NCBI GenBank assembly: GCA_016718805.1
Contig: JADKCP010000011.1
Coordinates: forward strand, 186,001 to 250,000
Direction: 5' to 3'
From: Bacteroidota bacterium
Lineage (GTDB): Bacteria > Bacteroidota > Bacteroidia > UBA4408
Length of the DNA: 64,000 nucleotides
Below, piece by piece: positions 1 through 8,351 of this stretch. Position 1 is the first letter of the stretch. Every line of letters starts with the position of its first letter. Both the position numbers and the translations under genes were made by a program. The notes beneath the pieces were generated by a model. That model was not told where the DNA came from and did no database searches. It saw only the letters and a list, made by a program, of their open reading frames with translations.

Positions 1-1199
1 CCATTCGCAAATTCAGCCAAATCAATGTTTTCATTTAAGTAATACTGTGGTAAATAATTCTTTTGAAGTAACATATGACCGGCCAAATCAAAAATTTGAA
101 TTGTAATAGCTTCTGCTTTTTTCAACTGCAGTGAAAAATTAAAACTTCCTGTTGAAGGATTAGGGCGAATATTCAGTTCACTTGAACCATTATTTTCATC
201 AATACCAACCGGAACACACCCTTTTGATGCAAATAAAGAATCACGCAAAGTTGTTGATAATGCAGCCCACATTCTAGTTTTTTGCCCAAGAGTAAACATG
301 TGCATACCACTATCGTCAGTGTAATCCATGTAATTCATAAACATAGTTCCCGGAAAAGTTGTGGAACATACATCCAAACTCGGAAAAGCAGGCATACCAT
401 AATGTTCAGCTCCCTGTATGGGCGTATCTGAAACGAAATCATCGTTGCTGCAAGCACCAAAATCGTCGCCCCATATATGTTGTAAATCAAACCAGTGACC
501 TACTTCATGAGTAGCTGTTCTACCTTTGTTGTAGTGAGAATTGCTGCTTGTTCCAAAATAGCGATAGTCAATTACAACACCATCAGAAGATGCAGATGGG
601 TTAAAAGAAGGAACAGTTGAATATCCTAATATACCTCCCATTGAATCAATTTCACATACCCAAAAATTTAAATAATAGTCTCTATTCCAAATATCTTGTC
701 CACCTAAATTACTTTTGAAATATTTGTTGGTATTACCTATTTCCTTTATGGTTATAGCTTTACGTGTAATACCATTTGTAGGGTTGCCTAAAGGATCGCG
801 TTTGGCTAAACAAAAGTCTATTTCACAATCAACTGCTAATGACTTAAAAGCAGTTGGAATACCGGTTGTATCATAATTACGTTTTCGGTAATCGCTATTT
901 AAAATGTCAAGTTGCAGTTGAATTTGTGCATCCGAAATATTTTGAGCTGCATTTCTATAAAGCACGTGAACAACTACAGGTACCGTTAAAACACTTGCAA
1001 CTTTAGCAGTTTTCTGAGTCTTTGTCCAGTTTTCAATTTTTAGTTCAGAAGCTGCTATCTTGCCTTGCAATTCAGGCGTTGAACTAATTAATTCCTGCAT
1101 TAACTCAGGTGTTTTACAACGATTTTGAGAGTGGACAGTGGTTGAAAACGCCAATAACAGCGAATAAATTACTGCATTTAAAAGTTGAATTTTCTTCAT
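1..1199 (-). CDS. Secreted M43-type zinc metalloprotease with T9SS tail (partial, C-terminus beyond window)
   Basis: Read from ATG 1199 leftward, the frame stays open to the window edge (about 399 codons), so the C-terminus is missing. It begins with a signal peptide ending near VHSQ. The zinc site HEVGHWFDLQH falls at about residues 231-241 (H231, E232, H235, H241) and is followed by IWGD. A Met-turn-like MNYMDYTDD lies downstream. This arrangement is typical of the pappalysin/cytophagalysin (M43) family. The usual glycine between the second and third zinc histidines is Asp here. Near the visible end, NIRPNPSTGSFNF starts a type IX sorting domain, so the enzyme is probably exported across the outer membrane. 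It lies 16 bp downstream of the purC stop on the same strand. The substrate is unknown. Confidence 0.88.
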   Translation of the reverse strand, partial: MKKIQLLNAVIYSLLLAFSTTVHSQNRCKTPELMQELISSTPELQGKIAASELKIENWTKTQKTAKVASVLTVPVVVHVLYRNAAQNISDAQIQLQLDILNSDYRKRNYDTTGIPTAFKSLAVDCEIDFCLAKRDPLGNPTNGITRKAITIKEIGNTNKYFKSNLGGQDIWNRDYYLNFWVCEIDSMGGILGYSTVPSFNPSASSDGVVIDYRYFGTSSNSHYNKGRTATHEVGHWFDLQHIWGDDFGACSNDDFVSDTPIQGAEHYGMPAFPSLDVCSTTFPGTMFMNYMDYTDDSGMHMFTLGQKTRMWAALSTTLRDSLFASKGCVPVGIDENNGSSELNIRPNPSTGSFNFSLQLKKAEAITIQIFDLAGHMLLQKNYLPQYYLNENIDLAEFAN

Positions 1200-1215
1200 A
1201 AAACAAATGTAGCAA

Positions 1216-2172
1216 TTAGGATTCAGAATAGGAATTCAAAAAATTAAGTATGTTTTTTTCTATACGGTGCAGTACATTTTCAGAGGGATAAATTTGAAAA
1301 TCGCTGCCGGTAATTTTCTCAAATAATTCAATGTATCGGTTAGTAATTTCGTTTACCCATTCTTCAGACATATTAGGAACTACTTGTCCTTGTTTGCCTT
1401 GAAAATTATTTTGAATCAACCACTGACGCACAAATTCCTTTGACAATTGTCGTTGAGGTTCTCCCCTTTTTTGACGTTCTTCATAACCTTCTTTAATGAA
1501 ATAACGCGAAGAATCGGGTGTGTGAATTTCATCCATCAACAAAATTTTTCCTCCTTGGGTTCCGAATTCATATTTAGTATCCACTAGTATAAGTCCTCGT
1601 TTTGCAGCCATTTCAACGCCAGCTCGATAAACTTGTTGAGTATATTGTTTTAACTGCTGATAAGCATCGTGCTTCACCAAACCAGATTCAATTATTGCCT
1701 GCTCTGAAATATCTTCGTCGTGGCCAACTTCAGCTTTTGTGCTAGGTGTTATTATTGGCTCAGGAAAAGCATCATTCTCTTTTAATCCATCCGGTAATTG
1801 AACCCCACACAAACTACGCTTTCCTGCAGCATATTCGCGCCAGGCGTGACCGGCCAGATATCCTCTAATAACCATTTCAACTCTAAAGGGTTCGCATTTT
1901 TTCCCTATGGTCACCATTGGATCTGGACTGGCGATAACCCAATTAGGAACTATACTTGAAGTTGCCGCTAAAAAATGAGATGCAATTTGATTCAACACTT
2001 GACCTTTCTGTGGAATTCCTTTAGGTAACACAACATCAAATGCTGAAATACGATCGGTAGCCACCATTACCAACAATCCGTTTGATAAGGTGTATACGTC
2101 GCGCACCTTCCCTTTGTAGAAGTGGGTTTGACCCGGTAAATTAAAGTTAGTTTCAGTAACAGCTTTCATCAT
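1216..2172 (-). CDS. purC: Phosphoribosylaminoimidazole-succinocarboxamide synthase
   Basis: SAICAR synthase of de novo purine synthesis: it joins CAIR and aspartate using ATP in the cytoplasm. Recognisable family segments are KGKVRDVY near the N-terminus, RGYLAGHAWREY, DTKYEFG and LMDEIHTPDSSRY. The frame is open up to 2220, but that start would overlap the PhoH stop. The ATG-ATG pair at 2172/2169 leaves a 22-bp gap and begins at MMKAVTETNF, just before conserved sequence, so 2172 is preferred (318 residues, normal for the long form of the family). It is second in a minus-strand run after the PhoH-family gene and before the metalloprotease. Confidence 0.95.
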   Translation of the reverse strand: MMKAVTETNFNLPGQTHFYKGKVRDVYTLSNGLLVMVATDRISAFDVVLPKGIPQKGQVLNQIASHFLAATSSIVPNWVIASPDPMVTIGKKCEPFRVEMVIRGYLAGHAWREYAAGKRSLCGVQLPDGLKENDAFPEPIITPSTKAEVGHDEDISEQAIIESGLVKHDAYQQLKQYTQQVYRAGVEMAAKRGLILVDTKYEFGTQGGKILLMDEIHTPDSSRYFIKEGYEERQKRGEPQRQLSKEFVRQWLIQNNFQGKQGQVVPNMSEEWVNEITNRYIELFEKITGSDFQIYPSENVLHRIEKNILNFLNSYSES

Positions 2173-2194
2173 AATTTCGGCAATAAAATGAGTA

Positions 2195-3136
2195 TTAATT
2201 TTCTTTGTGATAGGCTTCAATAATATTTTTTACCAATCGATGTCGAATCACATCACTTGCGTCTAGTTCAATAAAATCAATGCCTTTGACTTTACTTAGC
2301 AATTTTACAGCATGTATTAAACCTGAAGGTTGATTGCGTGGTAAATCAATTTGCGAAACGTCGCCGGTGATAATAAATTTAGCAGAATTACCCATGCGCG
2401 TTAAAAACATTTTCATTTGACTTTGCGTGGCATTCTGCGCTTCATCCAACAACACATAAGCATTGTCGAGTGTGCGTCCACGCATAAAAGCCAGTGGTGC
2501 TATTTGAATAATTCCATTTTCCATAAATGCAGCCAGTTTATCAATTGGAATCATATCGCGCAAAGCATCGTACAAAGGCTGTAAGTAAGGATCGAGTTTT
2601 TCTTTCAAATCACCCGGTAAGAAACCTAAATTTTCGCCGGCTTCAACTGCAGGTCGCGTAAGTATAATTTTTTTTACTTCCTTATTTTTTAATGCTCTCA
2701 CTGCAAGCGCTACAGCAGTATAGGTTTTGCCAGTTCCAGCCGGGCCGAGTGCAAAAACCATATCGTTTTTTTCAACACTTTCAACCAATCGTCTTTGATT
2801 AGGTGTGCGTGCTTTGATAACTAACCCTGCATTTCCAAAAACAAGCACATCGTCTGAAGAATCTTGCTTTCGTGTATTCGCCGGCGGAGAATCGGCCAAC
2901 AAGCGCATAATGTCTGTTTCGTTCAGCGTTTGGTGTTTCTTAAAATGCCGCATCAACATCTCAAAAAATTTGCTGAATTCATTTATTAAGTCGCCATCAC
3001 CTTTTACCTTCAGCGCACTCCCTCTGGCAACTAAGCGTAAATTGGGAAAATTACTTTGTATAAAATCAAGTCTGGTATCATTAACTCCATAAATGTCGAG
3101 AGGGTTTACCTCGCCCAATTCAATTATTTTTTCGTT
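2195..3136 (-). CDS. PhoH-family ATPase
   Basis: PhoH-like P-loop ATPase of the PhoH/YbeZ group, cytoplasmic and associated with RNA metabolism in other bacteria. The Walker A motif is GPAGTGKTYTA. Walker B and sensor-like segments are LLDEAQNAT and ITGDVSQIDLP. The frame is open to a GTG at 3196. That GTG, however, overlaps a candidate -7 promoter box (TAAATTTG, 3203-3196 on this strand), so a transcript from it could not use that start. The GTG at 3136 gives a protein beginning NEKIIELGEVNPLDIYG (313 residues), the usual family N-terminus, and is preferred. It is first in the minus-strand phoH-like/purC run and diverges from the SAM-hydrolase gene. Confidence 0.9.
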   Translation of the reverse strand, partial: NEKIIELGEVNPLDIYGVNDTRLDFIQSNFPNLRLVARGSALKVKGDGDLINEFSKFFEMLMRHFKKHQTLNETDIMRLLADSPPANTRKQDSSDDVLVFGNAGLVIKARTPNQRRLVESVEKNDMVFALGPAGTGKTYTAVALAVRALKNKEVKKIILTRPAVEAGENLGFLPGDLKEKLDPYLQPLYDALRDMIPIDKLAAFMENGIIQIAPLAFMRGRTLDNAYVLLDEAQNATQSQMKMFLTRMGNSAKFIITGDVSQIDLPRNQPSGLIHAVKLLSKVKGIDFIELDASDVIRHRLVKNIIEAYHKEN

Positions 3137-3180
3137 CACGTAGTTGTTACAATTTGAGTAGTGTAATGCAATAATATTTG

Positions 3181-3188
3181 TATTTTTG
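3181..3188 (+). promoter_or_regulatory. Candidate Bacteroidota -7 box for the 3234 gene
   Basis: TATTTTTG matches the TAnnTTTG -7 consensus of Bacteroidota and lies 45 bp upstream of ATG 3234. A TTTG occurs at 3153-3156, but the 24-bp spacing is longer than ideal for a -33 element. It overlaps the start region of the divergent PhoH gene. Confidence 0.4.
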
Positions 3189-3195
3189 AAAAGCA

Positions 3196-3203
3196 CAAAT
3201 TTA
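3196..3203 (-). promoter_or_regulatory. Candidate -7 box for the PhoH/purC run
   Basis: On the minus strand this reads TAAATTTG, a full match to TAnnTTTG. It lies about 60 bp upstream of the preferred PhoH start (GTG 3136) and back to back with the plus-strand box at 3181-3188. No clear -33 TTG is visible at the right spacing. Confidence 0.4.
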
Positions 3204-3233
3204 GTAAATTCAAAGACAGAAGTTAACAGCTAT

Positions 3234-4022
3234 ATGCCAATCCTCACGCTAACAACAGATTTAGGAACTCAAGACCAATATGTTGCAGCAATAAAAGGTA
3301 GCTTAATAAGTCTAGCTCCTACAGCCACACTCATTGATATTTCACACGATATTCCTTCGTTCGATTTTTATAAAGCAGCATACATTTTAAAACATTCGTA
3401 TTATTTTTTTCCTGAAAAAACTATTCATTTAATTGGAGTAACACCCTTTTCAACCGATACGCACGGATACCTTGCTGCACAGTATAAAAATCATTTTTTT
3501 ATTGGACCCGATTCAGGTTTGTTTTCTGCAATATTTGATGAACCTGCTCAACAATTGGTAAAATTAAACGGAAAAGCAGATCCAAAATTTAGAACCTTTT
3601 CGCTTATAGATTTGCCTGTAAAAGCCGCTGCCAAATTGCTAAACGGAGCCAAATTAAGCGATATCGGTGAAAAAACTGACAGCTATTATGAGCGAAATTT
3701 TTTAAAGCCCTTTGCAAGTAACAATAGCATCGACGGCTATATTACACACATTGATAGGTTTAAAAATATAATTACCGATATTGATTTGAATTTATTCAAG
3801 GAGGTTGGAAAAAATCGTGCTTTTACAATTGCGTTTAAAAATTATACCATTCGCGATATTAACACCCATTATGAAGATGTAATCAGTGGTGAATCGATTG
3901 CATTTTTTAATTTTCAAGGTTTTCTTGAGATTGCCATAAACTATGGGAATGCAGCTTCATTGTTGAATTTTAACAGGGGCGAAAAAATTAAAATAATATT
4001 CAATGATCATACGGATAGTTAA
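3234..4022 (+). CDS. SAM hydrolase / SAM hydroxide adenosyltransferase family protein (DUF62)
   Basis: Start is ATG 3234 (MPILTLTTDLGTQDQY). An upstream in-frame TTG at 3186 is rejected because it overlaps the -7 box. The protein has 262 residues. The N-terminal TTDLGTQDQYVAAIKG and the later HLIGVTPFSTDTHGY and FIGPDSGLF blocks fit the DUF62 family, whose characterised members hydrolyse S-adenosylmethionine to adenosine and methionine; related enzymes are the SAM-dependent fluorinase and chlorinase. A hydrolase role is by family only. It overlaps the next gene by 20 bp, indicating co-translation with the ABM gene and ribD. Confidence 0.85.
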   Translation: MPILTLTTDLGTQDQYVAAIKGSLISLAPTATLIDISHDIPSFDFYKAAYILKHSYYFFPEKTIHLIGVTPFSTDTHGYLAAQYKNHFFIGPDSGLFSAIFDEPAQQLVKLNGKADPKFRTFSLIDLPVKAAAKLLNGAKLSDIGEKTDSYYERNFLKPFASNNSIDGYITHIDRFKNIITDIDLNLFKEVGKNRAFTIAFKNYTIRDINTHYEDVISGESIAFFNFQGFLEIAINYGNAASLLNFNRGEKIKIIFNDHTDS

Positions 4023-4299
4023 AATGACTTTTGAACCTGCTTCGGTTCCTGAATTTTTAGAACTTTTTACTGCTTCGAAAGAATTGATTCGGAATTTTGA
4101 TGGTTGCACACAGCTTGAATTACTGAACGATAAACACGACAACACTATTTTTTTTACCTATAGTGTTTGGCAAAGCGAGCAACAGTTAAATGCCTACAGA
4201 AATTCCGAACTATTTATTTCGGTATGGAACAAAACTAAACTTTTGTTTTCGGCAAAAGCAGAGGCTTGGTCATTAACAAAACTTATAAGTGTAGCTTGA
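4003..4299 (+). CDS. Antibiotic biosynthesis monooxygenase (ABM) domain protein
   Basis: 98-residue single-domain protein with the small alpha/beta ferredoxin-like ABM/YgiN pattern: an N-terminal strand IIRIVKMTFEP, a helix LFTASKELIRNFDGC, then LLNDKHDNTIFFTYSVWQSEQQLNAYRNSELF. Family members are cofactor-free monooxygenases or heme-degrading enzymes, and the substrate cannot be read here. Its start lies inside the preceding gene, and its TGA stop shares an A with the ribD ATG (TGATG at 4297-4301), so translation is probably coupled on both sides. Confidence 0.8.
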   Translation: MIIRIVKMTFEPASVPEFLELFTASKELIRNFDGCTQLELLNDKHDNTIFFTYSVWQSEQQLNAYRNSELFISVWNKTKLLFSAKAEAWSLTKLISVA

Positions 4300-5330
4300 T
4301 GAACCACGCTGAATTTATGCTTCGTTGTATAGAAGTAGCTGTTAACGGAATAGGAAAAGTTTCGCCAAATCCTATGGTAGGTGCAGTAATTGTGCATGAT
4401 GCAAAAATTATAGGCGAAGGTTTTCATCAAGGATATGGGTTAGCACATGCAGAGGTTAATGCCATTGAATCTGTAAAAAATAAATCCTTACTCAGTAAAT
4501 CGGTTTTATATGTAAGCTTGGAACCCTGCAACCATTTTGGCAAAACTCCTCCTTGTACCGAATTAATTATAAAACACCGTATTCCAAAAGTTGTTATTGG
4601 TAGTTTGGATTCAAATCCACTTGTTGCCGGAAAAGGAATAAAATTTCTTAAAGATGCCGGCATAAAGGTAGTTTCGGGGATTTTAGAAAAAGAATGCAGG
4701 GAATTAAACAAACGCTTCTATCAATTTTATGAAAATAAACTGCCATATATTATTTTAAAATGGGCACAAAGTAAAGATGGTATTATGGGCCAGCATCAAC
4801 ATCCCAATTTGTCGATTAGTAATGAACTTAGTAGGTTGCTGGTACATAAATGGCGCAGCGAAGAAAGCTCAATTATGGTAGGAACAACTACTGCCTTGCT
4901 CGACAATCCAACATTAAACGTGCGTGATGTTTCAGGAAAAAATCCTTTACGATTGGTGATTGACAAAGACTTAAAACTACCATCGTCCTTGCATCTATTG
5001 GATGGAACAATTCCTACACTTGTTTTTACATCCAAAAAGAAAAAATCAACAACAAACCTTGAATACATTCAGTTTCCTAAGAATGTTAATGAACTTGAAT
5101 TTGTACTTTCAACGCTTTATGAGCGTAAAAAAGTTTCGATAATAATTGAAGGAGGCACAAAATTGTTGCATTCCTTTATAAAGCAAAACCTTTGGCAGGA
5201 AGCACGTATATTCACTTCCGATAAAGTGATTGGCAAAGGAATAGTTGCTCCTATCCTAACTGGAAAAATAACAGCTACAATGCAACTAAAAAATGATACT
5301 TTAGTAGTAATAAAAAACTCAAATAGTTAA
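4299..5330 (+). CDS. ribD: Bifunctional riboflavin biosynthesis deaminase/reductase
   Basis: Cytoplasmic enzyme of riboflavin synthesis: the N-terminal domain deaminates the pyrimidine intermediate and the C-terminal domain reduces its ribosyl chain with NADPH. Deaminase zinc ligands are H50 of HAEVNAIE (with catalytic E52), C77 of EPCNHFGKTPPC and C86. The reductase part starts around IILKWAQSKDG and contains SSIMVGTTTALLDNP and IIEGGTKLLHSF. The start ATG 4299 overlaps the ABM stop by one base; the frame extends to 4266, but that adds 11 unconserved residues. 343 residues, normal for RibD. The guanine deaminase gene follows 4 bp after its stop. Confidence 0.95.
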   Translation: MNHAEFMLRCIEVAVNGIGKVSPNPMVGAVIVHDAKIIGEGFHQGYGLAHAEVNAIESVKNKSLLSKSVLYVSLEPCNHFGKTPPCTELIIKHRIPKVVIGSLDSNPLVAGKGIKFLKDAGIKVVSGILEKECRELNKRFYQFYENKLPYIILKWAQSKDGIMGQHQHPNLSISNELSRLLVHKWRSEESSIMVGTTTALLDNPTLNVRDVSGKNPLRLVIDKDLKLPSSLHLLDGTIPTLVFTSKKKKSTTNLEYIQFPKNVNELEFVLSTLYERKKVSIIIEGGTKLLHSFIKQNLWQEARIFTSDKVIGKGIVAPILTGKITATMQLKNDTLVVIKNSNS

Positions 5331-5334
5331 GAAG

Positions 5335-5805
5335 ATGGTAGTAGAAAATTACATGCAGGAAGCAATTGAACTTTCTGTAAAAAATGTAACCGAGAATAAC
5401 GGCGGTCCTTTTGGTGCAGTAGTTGTGAAAGATGGAAAAATAATTGCACGCGGATACAATCAGGTTACTAGCAATAACGATCCAACTGCGCATGCAGAAG
5501 TAGTTGCCATACGAGAAGCATGTAAAGTGCTTGGAACATTTCAGCTAACCAATTGTGAAATTTATACCAGTTGTGAACCTTGCCCAATGTGTTTGGGTGC
5601 TATTTATTGGGCGCGTCCTTCGAGAGTGTATTATGCAAATACAAAAGAAGATGCTGCGGCGATAGACTTTGACGATGATTTTATTTATAAGGAATTAGCT
5701 AAACCAATTCAATATCGTGAACTTCAGTTTAAACAAGTAATGCGCAATGAAGCTCAGGAAGCATTTATGATATGGAAAAATAAAACAGATAAAATTGAAT
5801 ATTAA
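5335..5805 (+). CDS. guaD: Guanine deaminase (cytidine deaminase-like fold)
   Basis: 156-residue zinc deaminase converting guanine to xanthine in purine salvage. Zinc site: H53 of TAHAEVVAIR (E55 catalytic) and C83/C86 of SCEPCPMCLGAIYWARP. The FDDDFIYKELAKP segment and the C-terminal EY are characteristic of the Bacillus GuaD subfamily rather than of tRNA adenosine deaminase TadA. It starts 4 bp after ribD, so the two deaminases are probably co-transcribed. TadA is the main alternative, but the length and the C-terminal half favour GuaD. Confidence 0.87.
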   Translation: MVVENYMQEAIELSVKNVTENNGGPFGAVVVKDGKIIARGYNQVTSNNDPTAHAEVVAIREACKVLGTFQLTNCEIYTSCEPCPMCLGAIYWARPSRVYYANTKEDAAAIDFDDDFIYKELAKPIQYRELQFKQVMRNEAQEAFMIWKNKTDKIEY

Positions 5806-5837
5806 AAAATTGCTTACATACTGCCTATTTGTATAAA

Positions 5838-6428
5838 ATGGATGAACTAAGTTACATCACTTTTGCTGAATATGCAGAAGGAATTTATACAGAAAAAGGG
5901 AGTAAATTTATTGCTTGTGCTTTTCCGGTTTCAAACGAAAATGAAGTACAGCTGGCCATGCTGCAGGTAAAAGAAAAATATCCCAAAGCCCGTCATTATT
6001 GTTTTGCCTATCAATTGCAAGACGATTATTTTAGAGTGAGTGACGATGGCGAACCTTCGGGAACAGCCGGTAAACCTATCCATAACCAATTACGCTCACA
6101 TCAACTTAAGAACGCTTTAATTGTAGTGGTGCGTTATTTTGGTGGAGTATTATTAGGATCAGGAGGATTGGTAAGCGCTTATAAAACAGCTGCAGCTGAA
6201 GCAATTCAAAATGCGAACCTTGCAACAAAGCAGCTGGAAGATACACTCACGTTTAGTTTTTATTTTACCGAGTTAAATGAAGTAATGAAAATCGCAAAGC
6301 AAAAATCGGTAGAAATTATTTCTAAAAAAATTGAAAATGAATGTGAGTTAAGCCTTCGATATCCAAGGCATTTAGCAGCTAAACTTGTTAAACAGCTCGA
6401 TAAAATTGGAGGACTTAGAATTCTTTAA
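5838..6428 (+). CDS. YigZ/IMPACT family protein
   Basis: 196 residues from ATG 5838; the in-frame TTG at 5829 is less likely. The N-terminal UPF0029 domain is clear: GSKFIACAFPV, then KARHYCFAYQL, VSDDGEPSGTAGKPI and VVVRYFGGVLLGSGGLVSAY. A short C-terminal DUF1949-like domain follows. The family is linked to translation control (IMPACT) and has some enzymatic annotations in other organisms, but no reaction is established. It runs convergently into the aminotransferase gene, and the two coding regions overlap by 14 bp (6415-6428). Confidence 0.9.
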   Translation: MDELSYITFAEYAEGIYTEKGSKFIACAFPVSNENEVQLAMLQVKEKYPKARHYCFAYQLQDDYFRVSDDGEPSGTAGKPIHNQLRSHQLKNALIVVVRYFGGVLLGSGGLVSAYKTAAAEAIQNANLATKQLEDTLTFSFYFTELNEVMKIAKQKSVEIISKKIENECELSLRYPRHLAAKLVKQLDKIGGLRIL

Positions 6429-7512
6429 AAACTGCATCAATGCTGTTCAATCCTTCAGTCAGTTCTTCACTCGAAGGCCATCCAAACCCAATACGCATAT
6501 AACTTTTGTCCATTTCAAACCAATGACCTGGTCCAACATACGTACCGTATTTTTGATTTAATAGTGTATAGAATTTATCGTAATCAATTTCACTTTTTAT
6601 TTTTGGAAAACACACAGCTCCTCCTTCCGGTAATACATACTGCAATTGCTGATGCTTATTCAACCATGATTTTAAGATGGTATAATTAGTTTGCAAATGC
6701 TGCGTTAAGCGCTGCAAGTGTTTTTCCTTTTTTACTAAAAATTGATAGGTCAATTCCTCGTCAACCACCGAATTGCAAATGCTAATTTGTTCCTTGGCCG
6801 CCAAAAAATTTTCTAAAAGTGTTTCATTTTGAGTGATTAACCAACCCATTCTCAATCCGGGTAATCCATAGGCTTTAGATACCGACGAAACAGAAATCAC
6901 ATTTTTACTCATGCTTGCTGCTAACGATATTGGTTTACTTAATGGAATATCACGGTAAGTTTCATCCACCAATAAAAAGCAATTATTCGCTTCTGCTAGT
7001 TCAATAAATTGTGCTAATTCATTTTCAGAAAGAACCATTCCTGTAGGATTGTGAGGACTGGTGATACTAATTAAACGCGTATTAGGGCTAAGTTGATTTC
7101 GTATTTTTTTAAAATCGGGTTTAAAATCATTGCCTAATTCGAGCTCAATAAAATTTACTTGACTGCCTATTGCTCTTGGTGTTTCAATATTGGTTCCGTA
7201 GTTAGGGTGCATTACCAACAATTCATCCCCTTTTTGCAAAATAGCAGTATTACAAATAAACAAAGCAGTGGCAGCTCCTGCAGTTAAAATCACTTGAGAA
7301 GCATTAATACCAATATGTTCAGCTGCTATCAACTCTCGCAATTCAGGTTTTCCTAAATGATGTCCATAACATAAAACGAGTTGCTTTAAATCAAAATCAA
7401 GGTCCTTAAAGAGTGCATCCGACATTGAACTTTCGGTAAGATTACAACGCAAAGTTGAATACCCCATCTGTTCGGGTGATTCAATTTCGATAGGCATTCG
7501 GACGTATTTCAT
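6415..7512 (-). CDS. PLP-dependent class I/II aminotransferase
   Basis: 365-residue fold-type I PLP enzyme. The segment SVSSVSKAYGLPGLRMGW carries the Schiff-base lysine, and SPHNPTGMVLS and VDETYRDI are the cofactor-binding NPTG and DE(T)Y motifs. The substrate is not evident; the sequence is not a standard housekeeping AspC or HisC match, so it may act on aromatic or branched substrates or be a MalY-like lyase. It sits 45 bp downstream of msrA on the same strand and overlaps the YigZ gene tail to tail. Confidence 0.88.
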   Translation of the reverse strand: MKYVRMPIEIESPEQMGYSTLRCNLTESSMSDALFKDLDFDLKQLVLCYGHHLGKPELRELIAAEHIGINASQVILTAGAATALFICNTAILQKGDELLVMHPNYGTNIETPRAIGSQVNFIELELGNDFKPDFKKIRNQLSPNTRLISITSPHNPTGMVLSENELAQFIELAEANNCFLLVDETYRDIPLSKPISLAASMSKNVISVSSVSKAYGLPGLRMGWLITQNETLLENFLAAKEQISICNSVVDEELTYQFLVKKEKHLQRLTQHLQTNYTILKSWLNKHQQLQYVLPEGGAVCFPKIKSEIDYDKFYTLLNQKYGTYVGPGHWFEMDKSYMRIGFGWPSSEELTEGLNSIDAVFKEF

Positions 7513-7556
7513 TGCGGCTGATTCTTTAATTTAAATTTCAAATGACATCATAAAAA

Positions 7557-8111
7557 TTACTTCAATTTACTCCTAAAAACTTTTTTTAATTTTTCTACTT
7601 TGGGTCGAATCACAAATTGACAATACGGTGCATCTGTATTTGTGCTAAAATAATTTTGATGGTAGTCTTCGGCTTTATAAAATTTATCAAAAGCAGTAAT
7701 TTCAGTTACCACAGGCTTCTCGAAAGCTCCAGATGCTTGTAAGAGTTGCTTATATTTTTCGGCTTTTTCTTTTTGCTGCTCCGTGTGATAAAAAATAACA
7801 GAACGGTAATGTGTTCCTACATCATTTCCTTGTCGGTTTAATTGTGTTGGATCGTGCGTTTGCCAAAATATCTCGAGTAATTCATCAAAAGATACAATAG
7901 TTGGATTGAATACCAATTGACAAACTTCGGCATGACCGGTAAAACCCATGCAAACTTCGCGGTAAGCTGGATTTTTTATATGACCACCCGAAAACCCGGA
8001 TTCAACAGAAAGTACACCTTTTAAGTTTTGAAACACGGCTTCTACACACCAAAAACAACCGGCGCCAAAAGTTGCTGTTTCTAATTCAGAAGAGTTTGAA
8101 GCAAGGTTCAT
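7557..8111 (-). CDS. msrA: Peptide-methionine (S)-S-oxide reductase
   Basis: Repairs oxidised methionine in proteins. The catalytic motif GAGCFWCVEAVF places the nucleophilic Cys at residue 19 from ATG 8111. GHAEVCQLVFNP, FWQTHDPTQLNRQGNDVGTHYRSVIFYH and AEDYHQNYF are classical MsrA blocks. ATG 8111 (184 residues) is preferred over the in-frame start at 8141, which adds MILQLKIKSK. No MsrB domain is fused or adjacent. No signal peptide, so cytoplasmic. Confidence 0.95.
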   Translation of the reverse strand: MNLASNSSELETATFGAGCFWCVEAVFQNLKGVLSVESGFSGGHIKNPAYREVCMGFTGHAEVCQLVFNPTIVSFDELLEIFWQTHDPTQLNRQGNDVGTHYRSVIFYHTEQQKEKAEKYKQLLQASGAFEKPVVTEITAFDKFYKAEDYHQNYFSTNTDAPYCQFVIRPKVEKLKKVFRSKLK

Positions 8112-8296
8112 TTTACTTTTTATTTTTAATTGTAGAATCAAAATTTATTCTGTTTATCTGTACAAAATTTCGTAATTTATTTGTCCTTTGTAGAAATTTC
8201 ATTGGAATCAAATTTATCATTATTTGTGTTGATTAGTATAACTCTATGCTTAAGTAGCTATTATGATGTTGGTTGTTTATATTTTGATACAAGCAT

Positions 8297-8316
8297 TGTA
8301 AATGTTGTAATTTACA
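8297..8316. promoter_or_regulatory. Small inverted repeat upstream of the 8352 lipoprotein gene
   Basis: TGTAAAT-N6-ATTTACA, seven-base arms, ends 36 bp before ATG 8352 in the gap between the divergent msrA and lipoprotein genes. It could be an operator or a chance AT-rich palindrome. Confidence 0.2.
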
Positions 8317-8351
8317 TTTAATTATGTGTAATGATTCATTATTTTTAATTT

